The notes beneath the pieces are model-generated. The model worked only from the letters and a program-made list of their open reading frames with translations. It did no database searches and had not been told where the DNA came from. From contig NZ_CP182236.1 in the NCBI RefSeq assembly GCF_048077055.1, forward strand, positions 124,001 to 188,000: a DNA stretch of 64,000 nucleotides, written 5' to 3'. Positions within the stretch are counted from its first letter, which is position 1. Every line of letters starts with the position of its first letter. This document shows, one piece after another, positions 39,986-48,211 of the stretch. The position numbers and the translations under genes were made by a program. Source of the DNA: Egbenema bharatensis (GTDB lineage Bacteria > Cyanobacteriota > Cyanobacteriia > Elainellales > Elainellaceae).

Positions 39986-40017
39986 GGAGATTATGATGAA
40001 TGGAGATTATGATGAAT
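39986..40017 (+). repeat. 16-bp tandem duplication over a ribosome site and start codons
   Basis: The unit GGAGATTATGATGAAT occurs twice in a row, at 39986-40001 and 40002-40017. Each copy contains GGAG and two overlapping ATG codons. The duplication therefore created alternative ribosome sites and starts (40000, 40009, 40012) for the next gene. Confidence 0.95.
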
Positions 40018-40359
40018 GAACTTGTTCAACGGTTATCCCAAGGAAATCATCCAGTAGAAGTCAGCCTCCGTCCTAAAAAAACAGCGACTGCTCTCAAAGA
40101 ACGGATCGATCTCGGCTACATTCACATCAAATTCACTAACACGCAAGGAGGAACTGAACTCGGTGTCAGACTTGACCCAAATGCCTGTGATTGGAGCCAA
40201 ACTGATTTCGATCGCCCTGCTGGTACAATTCATCTGGTGGGTCACTTGACATTAAATTACGTCAAAGTCAAATGTATTGCCGACGTTGACCTGCAAACGC
40301 TGGAGGGCCAGGGACACCTTGAGCCAATTGAACCAGTATCCCCTGCTGTAATCAGTTAA
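40012..40359 (+). CDS. Small protein of unknown function in the biosynthetic operon
   Basis: About 115 residues from ATG 40012; in-frame starts at 40000 and 40009 give slightly longer products because the start region is tandemly duplicated. The sequence alternates short strands (YIHIKFTNTQGGTELGVRL, then GTIHLVGHLTLNYVKVKC), which suggests a beta-rich fold. There is no membrane segment and no catalytic motif I can name. It lies between another small unknown protein and MbtH, so an accessory role in the pathway is inferred from position only. Confidence 0.72.
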   Translation: MNELVQRLSQGNHPVEVSLRPKKTATALKERIDLGYIHIKFTNTQGGTELGVRLDPNACDWSQTDFDRPAGTIHLVGHLTLNYVKVKCIADVDLQTLEGQGHLEPIEPVSPAVIS

Positions 40360-40402
40360 GTATCCAGATTCCATTCACTCAATTGCAAGAGAGGAAAGCG
40401 TG

Positions 40403-40624
40403 ATGAGAGACGAACAAGAGGACAAAACCATTTACAAAGTTGTCGTTAACCATGAAGAACAATATTCCATTTGGCCGTCCTATCGGGAAAATCCACAGGG
40501 CTGGCATGATGTCGGAAAAAGCGGATTGAAACAAGAGTGTCTCGACTATATCAAAGAAGTTTGGACAGATATGCGCCCCTTGAGCTTACGCAAAAAAATG
40601 GAAGAATCTGCTTCTAAAAGCTAA
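40403..40624 (+). CDS. MbtH-like protein, NRPS adenylation partner
   Basis: A 73-residue MbtH-family protein. It has the family signature NHEEQYSIWP, then GWHDVG, CLDYIKEVWTDMRP and LSLRK. MbtH-like proteins bind adenylation domains and help them fold and work. The partner domains here are probably among the five or more A domains of this cluster. ATG 40403 follows a GAGG ribosome site; GTG 40400 is an in-frame alternative. The stop is three bases before the next start. Confidence 0.95.
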   Translation: MRDEQEDKTIYKVVVNHEEQYSIWPSYRENPQGWHDVGKSGLKQECLDYIKEVWTDMRPLSLRKKMEESASKS

Positions 40625-40627
40625 AGA

Positions 40628-41098
40628 ATGTCCGATGCGTTTACCCCTCAGCAGCTTTATCTATTGCTTCCCTGGGATTTACCAATCCAGGAACAACTGA
40701 CTGAGGCGGAAAAAACTAAATTATGCAAAGCACTGAATCAATTATTGCAAGCCTTAGAAAACACCTCATACCAGCAGTCCCTTGATCTGCTTGATCAGGA
40801 ATTAGCAACCCTGGATATGGATGACATTCATCCTGTAGAAGTGCCATCTACCAAAACTCCCCTAAAGGTTTGGGAAGTCGAAGATTACGATCGCTACTTT
40901 GACATCGTTCACGTCCAAGCGCAAGCACCTGCGATTTGCCTGGTTAGAGGTGTCCTCCTCACCTATCGGATGTTTCTTGTTCTAAGTCATCAAAATCGTG
41001 ATCTTGATTCAGTACAAGTGAAGCAACAGAAACAAGGGTTTGCCGGTTATGTCTATCTATTGGCAAGAGTATTTCATTTACCTTTGGAGAAAGCCTGA
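40628..41098 (+). CDS. Unknown helical protein, paired with the next gene
   Basis: A 156-residue protein that I do not recognise. It is mostly helical with Leu/Gln-rich stretches (LCKALNQLLQALENTSYQQ) and an acidic middle (LATLDMDDIHPVEV). No signal peptide or catalytic motif is visible. It starts four bases after the MbtH gene and its TGA overlaps the next ATG (TGATG). The two proteins are therefore likely made together and may form a complex. Confidence 0.75.
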   Translation: MSDAFTPQQLYLLLPWDLPIQEQLTEAEKTKLCKALNQLLQALENTSYQQSLDLLDQELATLDMDDIHPVEVPSTKTPLKVWEVEDYDRYFDIVHVQAQAPAICLVRGVLLTYRMFLVLSHQNRDLDSVQVKQQKQGFAGYVYLLARVFHLPLEKA

Positions 41099-41706
41099 TG
41101 GCTAGTGTTGATGCCCAACAAATTTGGAAAGGCTTCCACTGGTCTTTCTTTATTAACATTCAGGGTTTAATTATCTGCTTGAAACGATTTGAAGTGAGCA
41201 TGATTTCAGGTAATTTGCCCAATGCTCAACTGGAGTTAGAAACAGCTACCGATTTAATGGTGGCTTCTGGTGCGTCGATGGAGATGGCAAGTAGTTTTAG
41301 CAAACAGGCATACGCAGACAAAGTTCGACCCAGCATGGCTCCCCCCCATGTTCAATCCCATGACTTTAGTGGTTTAATGTCTTGGGAACATGCATCTTTG
41401 ATTCAGATTTGGAAGCGGCTGCAACCCATTTTTGAAACGCTGCCGGTAGAACTTCATCCTCATCACGAAAAGTTTGTGAATGCATACGTTCATTTAGCAA
41501 CTTCTCATCGGGCTGTTTGCCAAAAGTTTGGAGGAGATACGGCCGGTAGCTTACGGTATGAACAAGGTAAAGCAACTGAAGTGCTCGACAAGTTTAAGCA
41601 GAAGCGTTTGTCGCTCATTGATCCAAAACATCGTGTAGAGGGTTGTCCGTTTCATTCTCCTAAAACCATTCAAGACAAGCATCGTTATTCGTCTTCCTTG
41701 CCGTGA
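41098..41706 (+). CDS. Unknown protein with several conserved-looking His/Cys, upstream of tyrosinase
   Basis: A 202-residue protein, coupled to the gene before it and overlapping the tyrosinase start. It contains WKGFHWSFFINIQGL, SWEHASLIQIWKRL and LHPHHEKFVNAYVHLATSHR, and near the C-terminus GCPFHSP. The repeated histidines and cysteines would suit metal or haem contact, but that is only an impression. I cannot assign a family. Its position directly before a tyrosinase allows a guess that it is a partner of that enzyme. Confidence 0.75.
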   Translation: MASVDAQQIWKGFHWSFFINIQGLIICLKRFEVSMISGNLPNAQLELETATDLMVASGASMEMASSFSKQAYADKVRPSMAPPHVQSHDFSGLMSWEHASLIQIWKRLQPIFETLPVELHPHHEKFVNAYVHLATSHRAVCQKFGGDTAGSLRYEQGKATEVLDKFKQKRLSLIDPKHRVEGCPFHSPKTIQDKHRYSSSLP

Positions 41707-43013
41707 AGTTTGCCGTGAAATTTGCCGATCGCCTCAAACGATTTTTGAGAAGACAACCTCGTATTGTCTTTCTGGTCAGCGTCATTACCATTGCCGTTCT
41801 CATTGGTGTAACTCCAGGAATTGTTCAGTATTTTGAACCTTCTCCGTTGGCTAAACCTATACCAGTATTGGTTTATCCTCAGGTTCATTCTGACTCACAT
41901 TTGCCTGTCCGTAAGAATGTTGTGAATTTGACTCCTCAAGAGAAAACGGCATTCGTCAATGCAATTAAGGCGTTAACCACAACCATTCCAGAGGGTAGCC
42001 AACTCAGTATTTACGATCAAATTGTTTTGAAGCATGTGTTCACAATGGGATTTGGTGGAAACCCAGAATCAACGGGATCTCTAAAAGCTAACCCCGCCCA
42101 CGGACGAGCCGCTTTTTTACCCTGGCATCGTCAATATTTATTGGAGTTTGAACAAGCTTTGCAGGCGATCGATCCTTCTGTGACTGTGCCCTATTGGGAT
42201 TGGACTGATCCCAATGCCTTAGACGTGATTTTTCAAGAAGACTTTCTGGGGACTAACGGGCAAGGCATGACGGTTGAGATTCCAGGAGCCGGAACATTTA
42301 CAGGAGGACTTGTAACATCCGGAATCTTTGCCGACTGGACGCTGAACCCAGATATACATTTCGAGTGGCATACGCGGACATCGTTTGGGTCAACATTGCG
42401 GCGGTTTGTCGCAGTTCCTCCCTTTAACCAGTATCCTTTGCCAAAATCTGCGGTAGAAGCACTGTTCAACTTTGATCATTATGAAGTCTTCAATGCCCTT
42501 ATAGAGGGGGCTGAATCCCTAAATCGGCAGGGTAAACTCGTTGAGGACTGGGTTTTACATGCTTATATTCATACGCTCATTGGTGGCGTTTTGGTAGAGG
42601 ATGCCTATCCCAAACGGGGACTTCCGAAAGAAATCGAAGCACTGGGAACGATGAACAGCATTCCGTGTTCTCCCTACGATCCAATTTTTTGGCTCAACCA
42701 CGCCAATGTCGATCGTCTCTGGGCGGAATGGCAAGATCAGGGACATACAGGCACTACTTTCTTTCCAGCCACCGGCAATCCCTTTGGACACAATCTCAAT
42801 GATCCCATGTGGCCCTGGGATAACGGTCTTTCTGCCCCCGGAAATCTTGGACCTGGAAATCTACTCGCATTGCTTCCAGAAATCACCACAAATCAGGTTG
42901 TCACACCTGCCAATGTTTTAGATTTCAGAGCATTAGGATACACCTACGATACGACTCGTGTAGCAGCTAATCATGACAACCACCATTCCGAACCCTTGGA
43001 TCACCATTCCTAA
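41703..43013 (+). CDS. Tyrosinase-type dicopper monooxygenase with N-terminal membrane anchor
   Basis: A 436-residue tyrosinase-family protein. Copper site A has histidines in LKHVFTM, NPAHGRAAF and LPWHRQYLLEFE; copper site B has them in LHAYIHTLIGG and IFWLNHANVDRLWAEW. All six ligands are present. A hydrophobic stretch near residues 20-43 (FLVSVITIAVLIGVTPGIV) should be a membrane anchor or uncleaved signal, placing the catalytic part outside the cytoplasm. The start is GTG 41703 (or GTG 41715) and overlaps the previous stop. Family members oxidise phenols to catechols and quinones. In this cluster it may modify an aromatic residue of the peptide, but no A domain has been assigned to Tyr, so the substrate is open. 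Confidence 0.92.
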   Translation: MKFAVKFADRLKRFLRRQPRIVFLVSVITIAVLIGVTPGIVQYFEPSPLAKPIPVLVYPQVHSDSHLPVRKNVVNLTPQEKTAFVNAIKALTTTIPEGSQLSIYDQIVLKHVFTMGFGGNPESTGSLKANPAHGRAAFLPWHRQYLLEFEQALQAIDPSVTVPYWDWTDPNALDVIFQEDFLGTNGQGMTVEIPGAGTFTGGLVTSGIFADWTLNPDIHFEWHTRTSFGSTLRRFVAVPPFNQYPLPKSAVEALFNFDHYEVFNALIEGAESLNRQGKLVEDWVLHAYIHTLIGGVLVEDAYPKRGLPKEIEALGTMNSIPCSPYDPIFWLNHANVDRLWAEWQDQGHTGTTFFPATGNPFGHNLNDPMWPWDNGLSAPGNLGPGNLLALLPEITTNQVVTPANVLDFRALGYTYDTTRVAANHDNHHSEPLDHHS

Positions 43014-43731
43014 CCCTAACCCTACTGCAAAGTTGCGATTGCTTTGTTTGCCCTATGCGGGTGGTGGAGCCTTAACCTTTCGGTCTTGGGCATTTAACGG
43101 GATTAGCTCCAAAATTGAAATTTGTCCGATCGAGCTACCGGGACGAGGTCTGAGGATGAAGGAAGAGCCATTCACTCGGATGTTACCCCTGGTGCAGGCG
43201 ATCGCGCCTTCCTTGCTTCCCTACTTCGACAAACCCTTTGCCTTCTTTGGGCACAGCATGGGAGGGTTAGTGAGCTTTGAACTCGCTCGGTTGCTCCGCA
43301 AAGACTATGGATGTAGCCCTTCTCATCTATTCGTTTCCGGTCGTCGCGCTCCCCAAGTGCCAGACCCAGATCCGCCCATTCACACCTTACCCAATTCCGA
43401 ATTCCTAGCCGAGTTGCGTCGTCTCAATGGCACACCTGAAGCGGTGTTACAGAATGAAGAATTGATGCAGTTGCTGTTGCCCACTCTCAGGGCAGACTTT
43501 GCCGTGCTAGAAACCTATGTTTACACTCCGCAATCACCGCTTAATTGTCCCATTACTGTCTTTGGTGGCTTGCAAGATCCAGAAGTCTGCTGTGAAGCAC
43601 TAGAAGCCTGGCGAGAGCAGACTCGTGCTGTCTTTTCCTTGCAAATGTTTCCTGGCGATCACTTTTTCTTACATACCGCCCAGTCTCTGCTACTGCAATC
43701 CCTAAATCAGGTCTTGCCCCAACCAAAATAG
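42973..43731 (+). CDS. Type II thioesterase (external editing thioesterase)
   Basis: A 252-residue alpha/beta hydrolase of the GrsT type. It has LLCLPYAGGGA at the N-terminus, the nucleophile serine in FFGHSMGGLVS (about residue 97) and the catalytic histidine in PGDHFFLH near the end. Such enzymes clear wrong or blocked acyl groups from carrier domains. It overlaps the tyrosinase end by 41 bases. It is the last gene of the long biosynthetic run; no clear terminator follows. Confidence 0.93.
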   Translation: MTTTIPNPWITIPNPNPTAKLRLLCLPYAGGGALTFRSWAFNGISSKIEICPIELPGRGLRMKEEPFTRMLPLVQAIAPSLLPYFDKPFAFFGHSMGGLVSFELARLLRKDYGCSPSHLFVSGRRAPQVPDPDPPIHTLPNSEFLAELRRLNGTPEAVLQNEELMQLLLPTLRADFAVLETYVYTPQSPLNCPITVFGGLQDPEVCCEALEAWREQTRAVFSLQMFPGDHFFLHTAQSLLLQSLNQVLPQPK

Positions 43732-43976
43732 CTACGATTAACTGCATCGAATAGCACGAACAAAGAAGGAAGTTAAGGAAATCAAAAGGACTATTTTCAA
43801 GTCAAGTTAACAGAAATGATTGTTGGAGGGGTTTGTTTTCTGGCAATTGTTCACAGGGTGGGGGTATTAGCAGGTAGCAAGGATGGAACGGCTAACTCTG
43901 AGAGTAGCACGGCAGGATTCAACCAGGTAATCTAACACTGTGCGACAAGGGACATTTTCGACTGCTTGGAAATGTT

Positions 43977-44059
43977 ATCCGCCAAGAGTTAATTGAGGCA
44001 ATTCAACGAATCCATACTGGACAAAAATACATTCCTGCCGAAGTAGGGGCAAGGCTCTC
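43977..44059 (+). pseudogene. Remnant of a NarL/LuxR-type response regulator
   Basis: A short frame without a start encodes RQELIEAIQRIHTGQKYIP, then AEVGARLS. This is the receiver-to-output linker typical of NarL-family response regulators. The reading continues weakly upstream to about 43940. No intact receiver or HTH remains, and a small inverted-repeat element interrupts the 3' side. The rest of the 43,732-44,263 interval holds no gene I can support. Confidence 0.6.
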
Positions 44060-44155
44060 GGGAGTGATCGCATTTTTGTGTAAATTTCGATTTTTGAACG
44101 GAAAATCAAGGGTTTCAGCCTACCCAACCCTGATTTTCTGAACACTCCCGCTCTC
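44054..44155. mobile_element. 90-bp MITE-like element with 6-bp target-site duplication
   Basis: The element spans 44060-44149. It starts with GGGAGTGATC and ends with GAACACTCCC, giving a 10-bp terminal inverted repeat with one mismatch. It is flanked on both sides by GCTCTC (44054-44059 and 44150-44155), a direct repeat expected from transposition. Inside is a second inverted repeat (44101-44114 with 44126-44138, one bulged base) that could form a hairpin. It has no coding capacity and lies in the response-regulator remnant. Confidence 0.72.
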
Positions 44156-44263
44156 CAAGGTTCTACTAAATTCTGCGGGTTTTTACGCAGTTTTTAGCAA
44201 TTTGATCATTACTCTGTCGGCTACAATACCTATTTACGATTGTCTTTGAACTGTGGTGCAGAT

Positions 44264-47200
44264 TTATAACTCCAGATGCTTGTCCTTCTGCCGATTTTTG
44301 GCTGATGCTCGGCTTTGCTCTTTCTGACAAATAGTTCTGACAGTCTGGCTCACGTAAATTTTTGCCTTATCCTTACCTTGTTCTTGGTGAATTTGCTTTA
44401 CATAGGGGCTTCCCAAGGTTAACATCAGTGCAATCTCTTTCTGATTATGTCCGTTTTCAAATGCATTGCGCCCAACCAAGTAATCCAATCTAATAGGTGT
44501 ATTTGTTCCTGTCCTCTGACTATACCAATGCCACATTTGTTGGTATTGTTGCCTCAAATCCAGCTTGTCTTTATCAAAGAAGTTGGAAAGTAAAGAAGCA
44601 GAAACTGGGGATTGGAGGGTTTTCTCAACGGCTGTTGGTAACTTTTCATTGAGAAGATTTTGACTTGAAGGTTGAGATACCATTTGCTTAGTCACTGTTC
44701 TGTTTACGGTTGTTGAGATTGGTTGAAGGGATCGCTGGATTGATTCTGAGCAAGATCGTCTCGACCGCTGAAGTTGTCGAGCTTTTGTTCCAACTGCTGC
44801 ATGGAGTCGATCAATTGCTGCTGCAAGCTTAGCTCGGTTTTCAGTTGATTGCTCCAGGTACTCAAGGCTGCGATTAACTGCTGTAACTGCTTGTGCAAGC
44901 TCTCCCGCGCACTCGATGAGGTCTCGCTCTTCAAGGAAGCCTGCAATTGCCTCAAAAATTGGTTCAACAGGCTGCTCAAGTCTTGAGGTAAAGGCTGCAA
45001 CGTCTGGTGCATCTGCTGAGATTGCTGTTCCAGTTGGGATACTTGCTGCCGCAGAGCAATCAGTTCCTGGGCGATCGGTTGTAGGTCGTTGGCGATCGGC
45101 TGCAAGCTTTTGAGCAATACGTTCTCCAACGCGCTCTCCAATACGTTCTGCGAGATCTCGATGTTCACAGGAGGCTGGAACGAACTGGATTGGGGTTTGC
45201 GAGGTCTGGGCATGATTGGGGACTACCTGGAATAAAGGAATGTAATCGCTAACGTTTTCTTTCGCTTTTGTCTTCTGAGCCAGTTCTGCTAAGGCAAATT
45301 TGTCAGTGGTGTAAAGGCTGAGATGGTATTTAGCTCTGGATACAGCGACGTAGAAGGACTCCTGGTTCGTTGTGATTCCATCTATCAGTGCGAGGACGCG
45401 ATCGGCGGTCTTCCCCTGGCTGCTGTAAGTGGTGTTGACCCAGGCGTAATCGATGTGGAGCTTGCCAGTAAAATCAACCTGCATGGCTTTTCTATCGTTG
45501 TCTGTGATGAGTGCTACTCCATCTGAATCAATCTGACTGACGGTAAAGATCTGTCCATTGTGAATTCCGGCATTTCGATCGTTCTTCGTCCAACGCAGCC
45601 GATCGCCCACTGGAATGGGAATGGACTGCATCTCATAGACGGTTTTCTTTCGACACTGAGCCGGATTGATTGTCAGGATCTGTCCCGTTGAAGTTTCCAG
45701 TGTGAGCTGATTGGTTGATCGATCTTGAGCCAGAACAGTGTACTGCTGAGCTTTAACTAATCCTTGTTTTTTGTAATCCTGGTGAGGGACTAGAACATTC
45801 CCAGGTTCATACACACTGGCATAACAGCTTTGGATCGTAGTCAAATTTCTCGGACGCAACCCCATGAATGTGAAAACGTCTCCATCTAACGTTCCTTCAG
45901 CTTGTAACCGTTCGCGAATCCGCTGGGTCAATTCCAATCGTTGTTGATTCGTTCCTGCCAACAGTAAGGTTTGGCTTCGCTCTTGTGGTGACAGCTTGAG
46001 GTAATCATCAACCAGTTTCTCTAACTGCTGCTCCCAATCCTGAATCTCCTGGATACAACCCACTTGATCCAACGCTTGAATTCCCTCAACTACCTTATCT
46101 TGAGCAATCAAAGCAACAGCAGTTTTAAGTTCCTGCGTTTGTTGTCTCAAGCTCTCATCGAGATAAGCGATCGCAATCCCACCGGCTTGCAAACTCTTAA
46201 ACGGGTTTCCGGCTTCCACGGCTGAAAGTTGCCGAGTATCTCCTACTAGAATCACTCTGGCTTGTTGCTCATTTGCCCATTGCAGCAAGGCCTGAGCATC
46301 CTTGGCACTGAGTAAACTGGCTTCATCGACAATCCAAATTTCCTTTCCAGGTAGCAGAGATTGGTTAGAAGTGGATTGGGAGTAAAGCAAGCTGGCGATC
46401 GTCTCACTCCCAATGCCTGCTCCTCGCGCCAGTTCATCTGCCGCTTCTGCGCTGGGAGCGAAACCCCTGACTCTATAGCCTTTCGATTCCGCTAGTTCTT
46501 TGTACAGCCGCAGACTATAAGTTTTACCTGCTCCTGCAACGCCCTGCCAAGCAATAATTTGGTCAGTTGTGGTAGCCGCCAGAGCGATCGCCCCTCGTTG
46601 TCCATTTGTCAAAGCAGTCATCGGATTCATCCACTGGCTTACTTCTTCTGGAGTGGCGATCGCTTTTACCGTTCTTTTACCCTGTTGCATCAGACGAATG
46701 GTGTTCAACTCCCGCCTAATGGCAGTTTGGGTGGTGTATTTGTCTTGAGCAGCATCAACCAGCACAAGTTCAGGATGGGCTTGAATGTCTTGCTGCAATT
46801 CACGAAAAGATTGCTGTCCCAAATGATGCTCCAAAACAAACCGCTCAATCTTACTTTTGCGGAAGACTACCTCTCGTTCAGCCGCGTGTTCAATTCCAGC
46901 TTGGATCATGGTTTGAAAATTGACCTCATTGGATTCATTTACGTCTCGTGCGAGCGTTGGCAAACATGGCAATTGTCGATGTTGCGCCTGAATCTGTTGC
47001 TGCCATATCCCAAGTAAAATCTCGTGTGGAATCGTTTGTTTATTGCGGCGCGTATTGAGAGTAGCTTGTTTCTTCTGGGAAGCATCAAGGGGGATGCGAT
47101 CGTCTGCCGTAAGCTGGTGCTGCCACTGCTCAAGGTAATCCTGAATCTGTTGCGTGCGCGTCGAGAAGATGTTCAACAGATGCGACTCATAGCCTTTTAG

Positions 47201-47890
47201 TTCAAACTGTCCGTTCGCTCGTGGTTCAATCCCATAGCCGAGCTTTTGGAGTTGATAGGCTAACTCGTTCTGGTAAATCTCACCCAGCAGTTTTTGGTGC
47301 GCCACGATCGCTTCATTGCTAAAGCTTCGCCACGTTTCATCTGCCAGTTGAGTAGCATTGATCACAACACAATGACTGTGCAGTTGGGGATCTTGTTCAC
47401 GGCTAGTTTCATGACGAAAGATGGCTGCAATGATATTTCCAGTACCAACACGTTGCCGCCCCTGAGCCGTGCTAATTCGCGTTTGAGCATATCGTTCCTC
47501 CAGAACCGAGAGGGCAGTCTCCACTGCTTGGTCATGTGCCTGGATAACCCGGCTATCTTGTTGAATCAAGGCAGCGATCGACACACTTTTAGGCGCAGAG
47601 AAGGTGTAGTCGGTGGCAGCCCGATGGTTTTTAGGGTTGATTCGCTTGGCATGGAGATTTCCTCCCTGCGGCGTTTTACCGTGCAATAGCTTTTTGAAGA
47701 CAGGTTGTTCAACGCCACCTGCTAACCCCAGAGCAGCCGCACCTTTGCCGTACCACTTTGCTCCCAGCACTTTAGATTTACCCTGGCTCTGCTGCTGGCT
47801 TTCATCCTCAGCGAGATCCTGGGTATAGTAATCGTCCTGCTCGTAGTAGTTCTCCGCCTGCTCAGCAGAGAGATTGCTCATCGACAGCAT
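44264..47890 (-). CDS. MobF-family conjugative relaxase-helicase (TrwC/TraA-like)
   Basis: A 1208-residue protein. The N-terminal relaxase has tyrosine pairs (AENYYEQDDYYTQD, for nicking oriT), FSAPKSVSIAAL and the three-histidine metal site in FRHETSREQDPQLHSH. The helicase part has Walker A GVAGAGKTYSL, Walker B VDEASLL and a later motif YSSQGKTADRVL. It should nick and unwind plasmid DNA for transfer. The C-terminal part (about 890 onward) is Q-rich and ends in a short helical module (LVGRNAFENGHNQKEIALML) that resembles the small protein at 49940-50365. A second long frame overlaps it at 44704-45213. No mating-pore genes are seen, so it may be mobilisable rather than self-transmissible. 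Confidence 0.93.
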   Translation of the reverse strand: MLSMSNLSAEQAENYYEQDDYYTQDLAEDESQQQSQGKSKVLGAKWYGKGAAALGLAGGVEQPVFKKLLHGKTPQGGNLHAKRINPKNHRAATDYTFSAPKSVSIAALIQQDSRVIQAHDQAVETALSVLEERYAQTRISTAQGRQRVGTGNIIAAIFRHETSREQDPQLHSHCVVINATQLADETWRSFSNEAIVAHQKLLGEIYQNELAYQLQKLGYGIEPRANGQFELKGYESHLLNIFSTRTQQIQDYLEQWQHQLTADDRIPLDASQKKQATLNTRRNKQTIPHEILLGIWQQQIQAQHRQLPCLPTLARDVNESNEVNFQTMIQAGIEHAAEREVVFRKSKIERFVLEHHLGQQSFRELQQDIQAHPELVLVDAAQDKYTTQTAIRRELNTIRLMQQGKRTVKAIATPEEVSQWMNPMTALTNGQRGAIALAATTTDQIIAWQGVAGAGKTYSLRLYKELAESKGYRVRGFAPSAEAADELARGAGIGSETIASLLYSQSTSNQSLLPGKEIWIVDEASLLSAKDAQALLQWANEQQARVILVGDTRQLSAVEAGNPFKSLQAGGIAIAYLDESLRQQTQELKTAVALIAQDKVVEGIQALDQVGCIQEIQDWEQQLEKLVDDYLKLSPQERSQTLLLAGTNQQRLELTQRIRERLQAEGTLDGDVFTFMGLRPRNLTTIQSCYASVYEPGNVLVPHQDYKKQGLVKAQQYTVLAQDRSTNQLTLETSTGQILTINPAQCRKKTVYEMQSIPIPVGDRLRWTKNDRNAGIHNGQIFTVSQIDSDGVALITDNDRKAMQVDFTGKLHIDYAWVNTTYSSQGKTADRVLALIDGITTNQESFYVAVSRAKYHLSLYTTDKFALAELAQKTKAKENVSDYIPLFQVVPNHAQTSQTPIQFVPASCEHRDLAERIGERVGERIAQKLAADRQRPTTDRPGTDCSAAASIPTGTAISADAPDVAAFTSRLEQPVEPIFEAIAGFLEERDLIECAGELAQAVTAVNRSLEYLEQSTENRAKLAAAIDRLHAAVGTKARQLQRSRRSCSESIQRSLQPISTTVNRTVTKQMVSQPSSQNLLNEKLPTAVEKTLQSPVSASLLSNFFDKDKLDLRQQYQQMWHWYSQRTGTNTPIRLDYLVGRNAFENGHNQKEIALMLTLGSPYVKQIHQEQGKDKAKIYVSQTVRTICQKEQSRASAKNRQKDKHLEL
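44704..45213 (-). CDS. Overlapping out-of-frame ORF inside the relaxase gene, coiled-coil type
   Basis: A 169-residue frame on the same strand as the relaxase but in another phase. It starts with ATG (MPRPRKPQSSSFQPPVNIE) and is followed by long Leu/Gln heptad-like stretches (ELIALRQQVSQLEQQSQQ, LLNQFLRQLQASL). This composition looks like a real coiled coil rather than random translation. It lies over the low-complexity region between the helicase and the C-terminal module of the relaxase. It could be an overprinted accessory gene, or the relaxase reading could have changed phase. The evidence is compositional only. Confidence 0.45.
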   Translation of the reverse strand: MPRPRKPQSSSFQPPVNIEISQNVLESALENVLLKSLQPIANDLQPIAQELIALRQQVSQLEQQSQQMHQTLQPLPQDLSSLLNQFLRQLQASLKSETSSSARESLHKQLQQLIAALSTWSNQLKTELSLQQQLIDSMQQLEQKLDNFSGRDDLAQNQSSDPFNQSQQP

Positions 47891-48211
47891 GGTTTTGGAT
47901 TGACTAGAACAAGCGAAGCGACGGTAGATGCACTGAGAAACCCTGAATAACTGGAATAAAAATCGTTAAACCCATTGCCATGGGGAGTTTACGAACCTTT
48001 TGTTGCCAAACCTGGCGTAATGTCTGAACCTCTGCGAAGCCTCAAAGAGGCGTAGCACACAGGAGTTTCCTTTGAAACATTCAAGCCTATCATTCAATTT
48101 AACCTAACAGTCCTTGTCCATTACTAACCATTTAATTAAATTTAATAACCCTACTTAACCAATTCGGCTAAATGGGAATAAGATAGACGGTGTAGCACTC
48201 CAGGTAACCTC
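47891..48211. promoter_or_regulatory. Divergent intergenic region between relaxase and ParM genes
   Basis: About 320 bases without a gene. It should hold both promoters. An imperfect inverted repeat (GTTAAACCCAT at 47965-47975 with ATGGGGAGTTTAC at 47980-47992) lies near the relaxase start and is a weak oriT candidate. A perfect hairpin GCCTC-AAA-GAGGC lies at 48039-48051. Four TAACC motifs occur between about 48099 and 48160, upstream of parM, around an AT-rich palindrome TTTAATTAAA. These could be partition-protein binding sites or parC-like DNA; this is inference. Confidence 0.4.

Noticed and set aside
44101..44138. A rho-independent terminator for the biosynthetic operon or relaxase
   Set aside because: There is a stem, but no T-run on either strand, and the stem lies inside an element with terminal repeats and target duplication.
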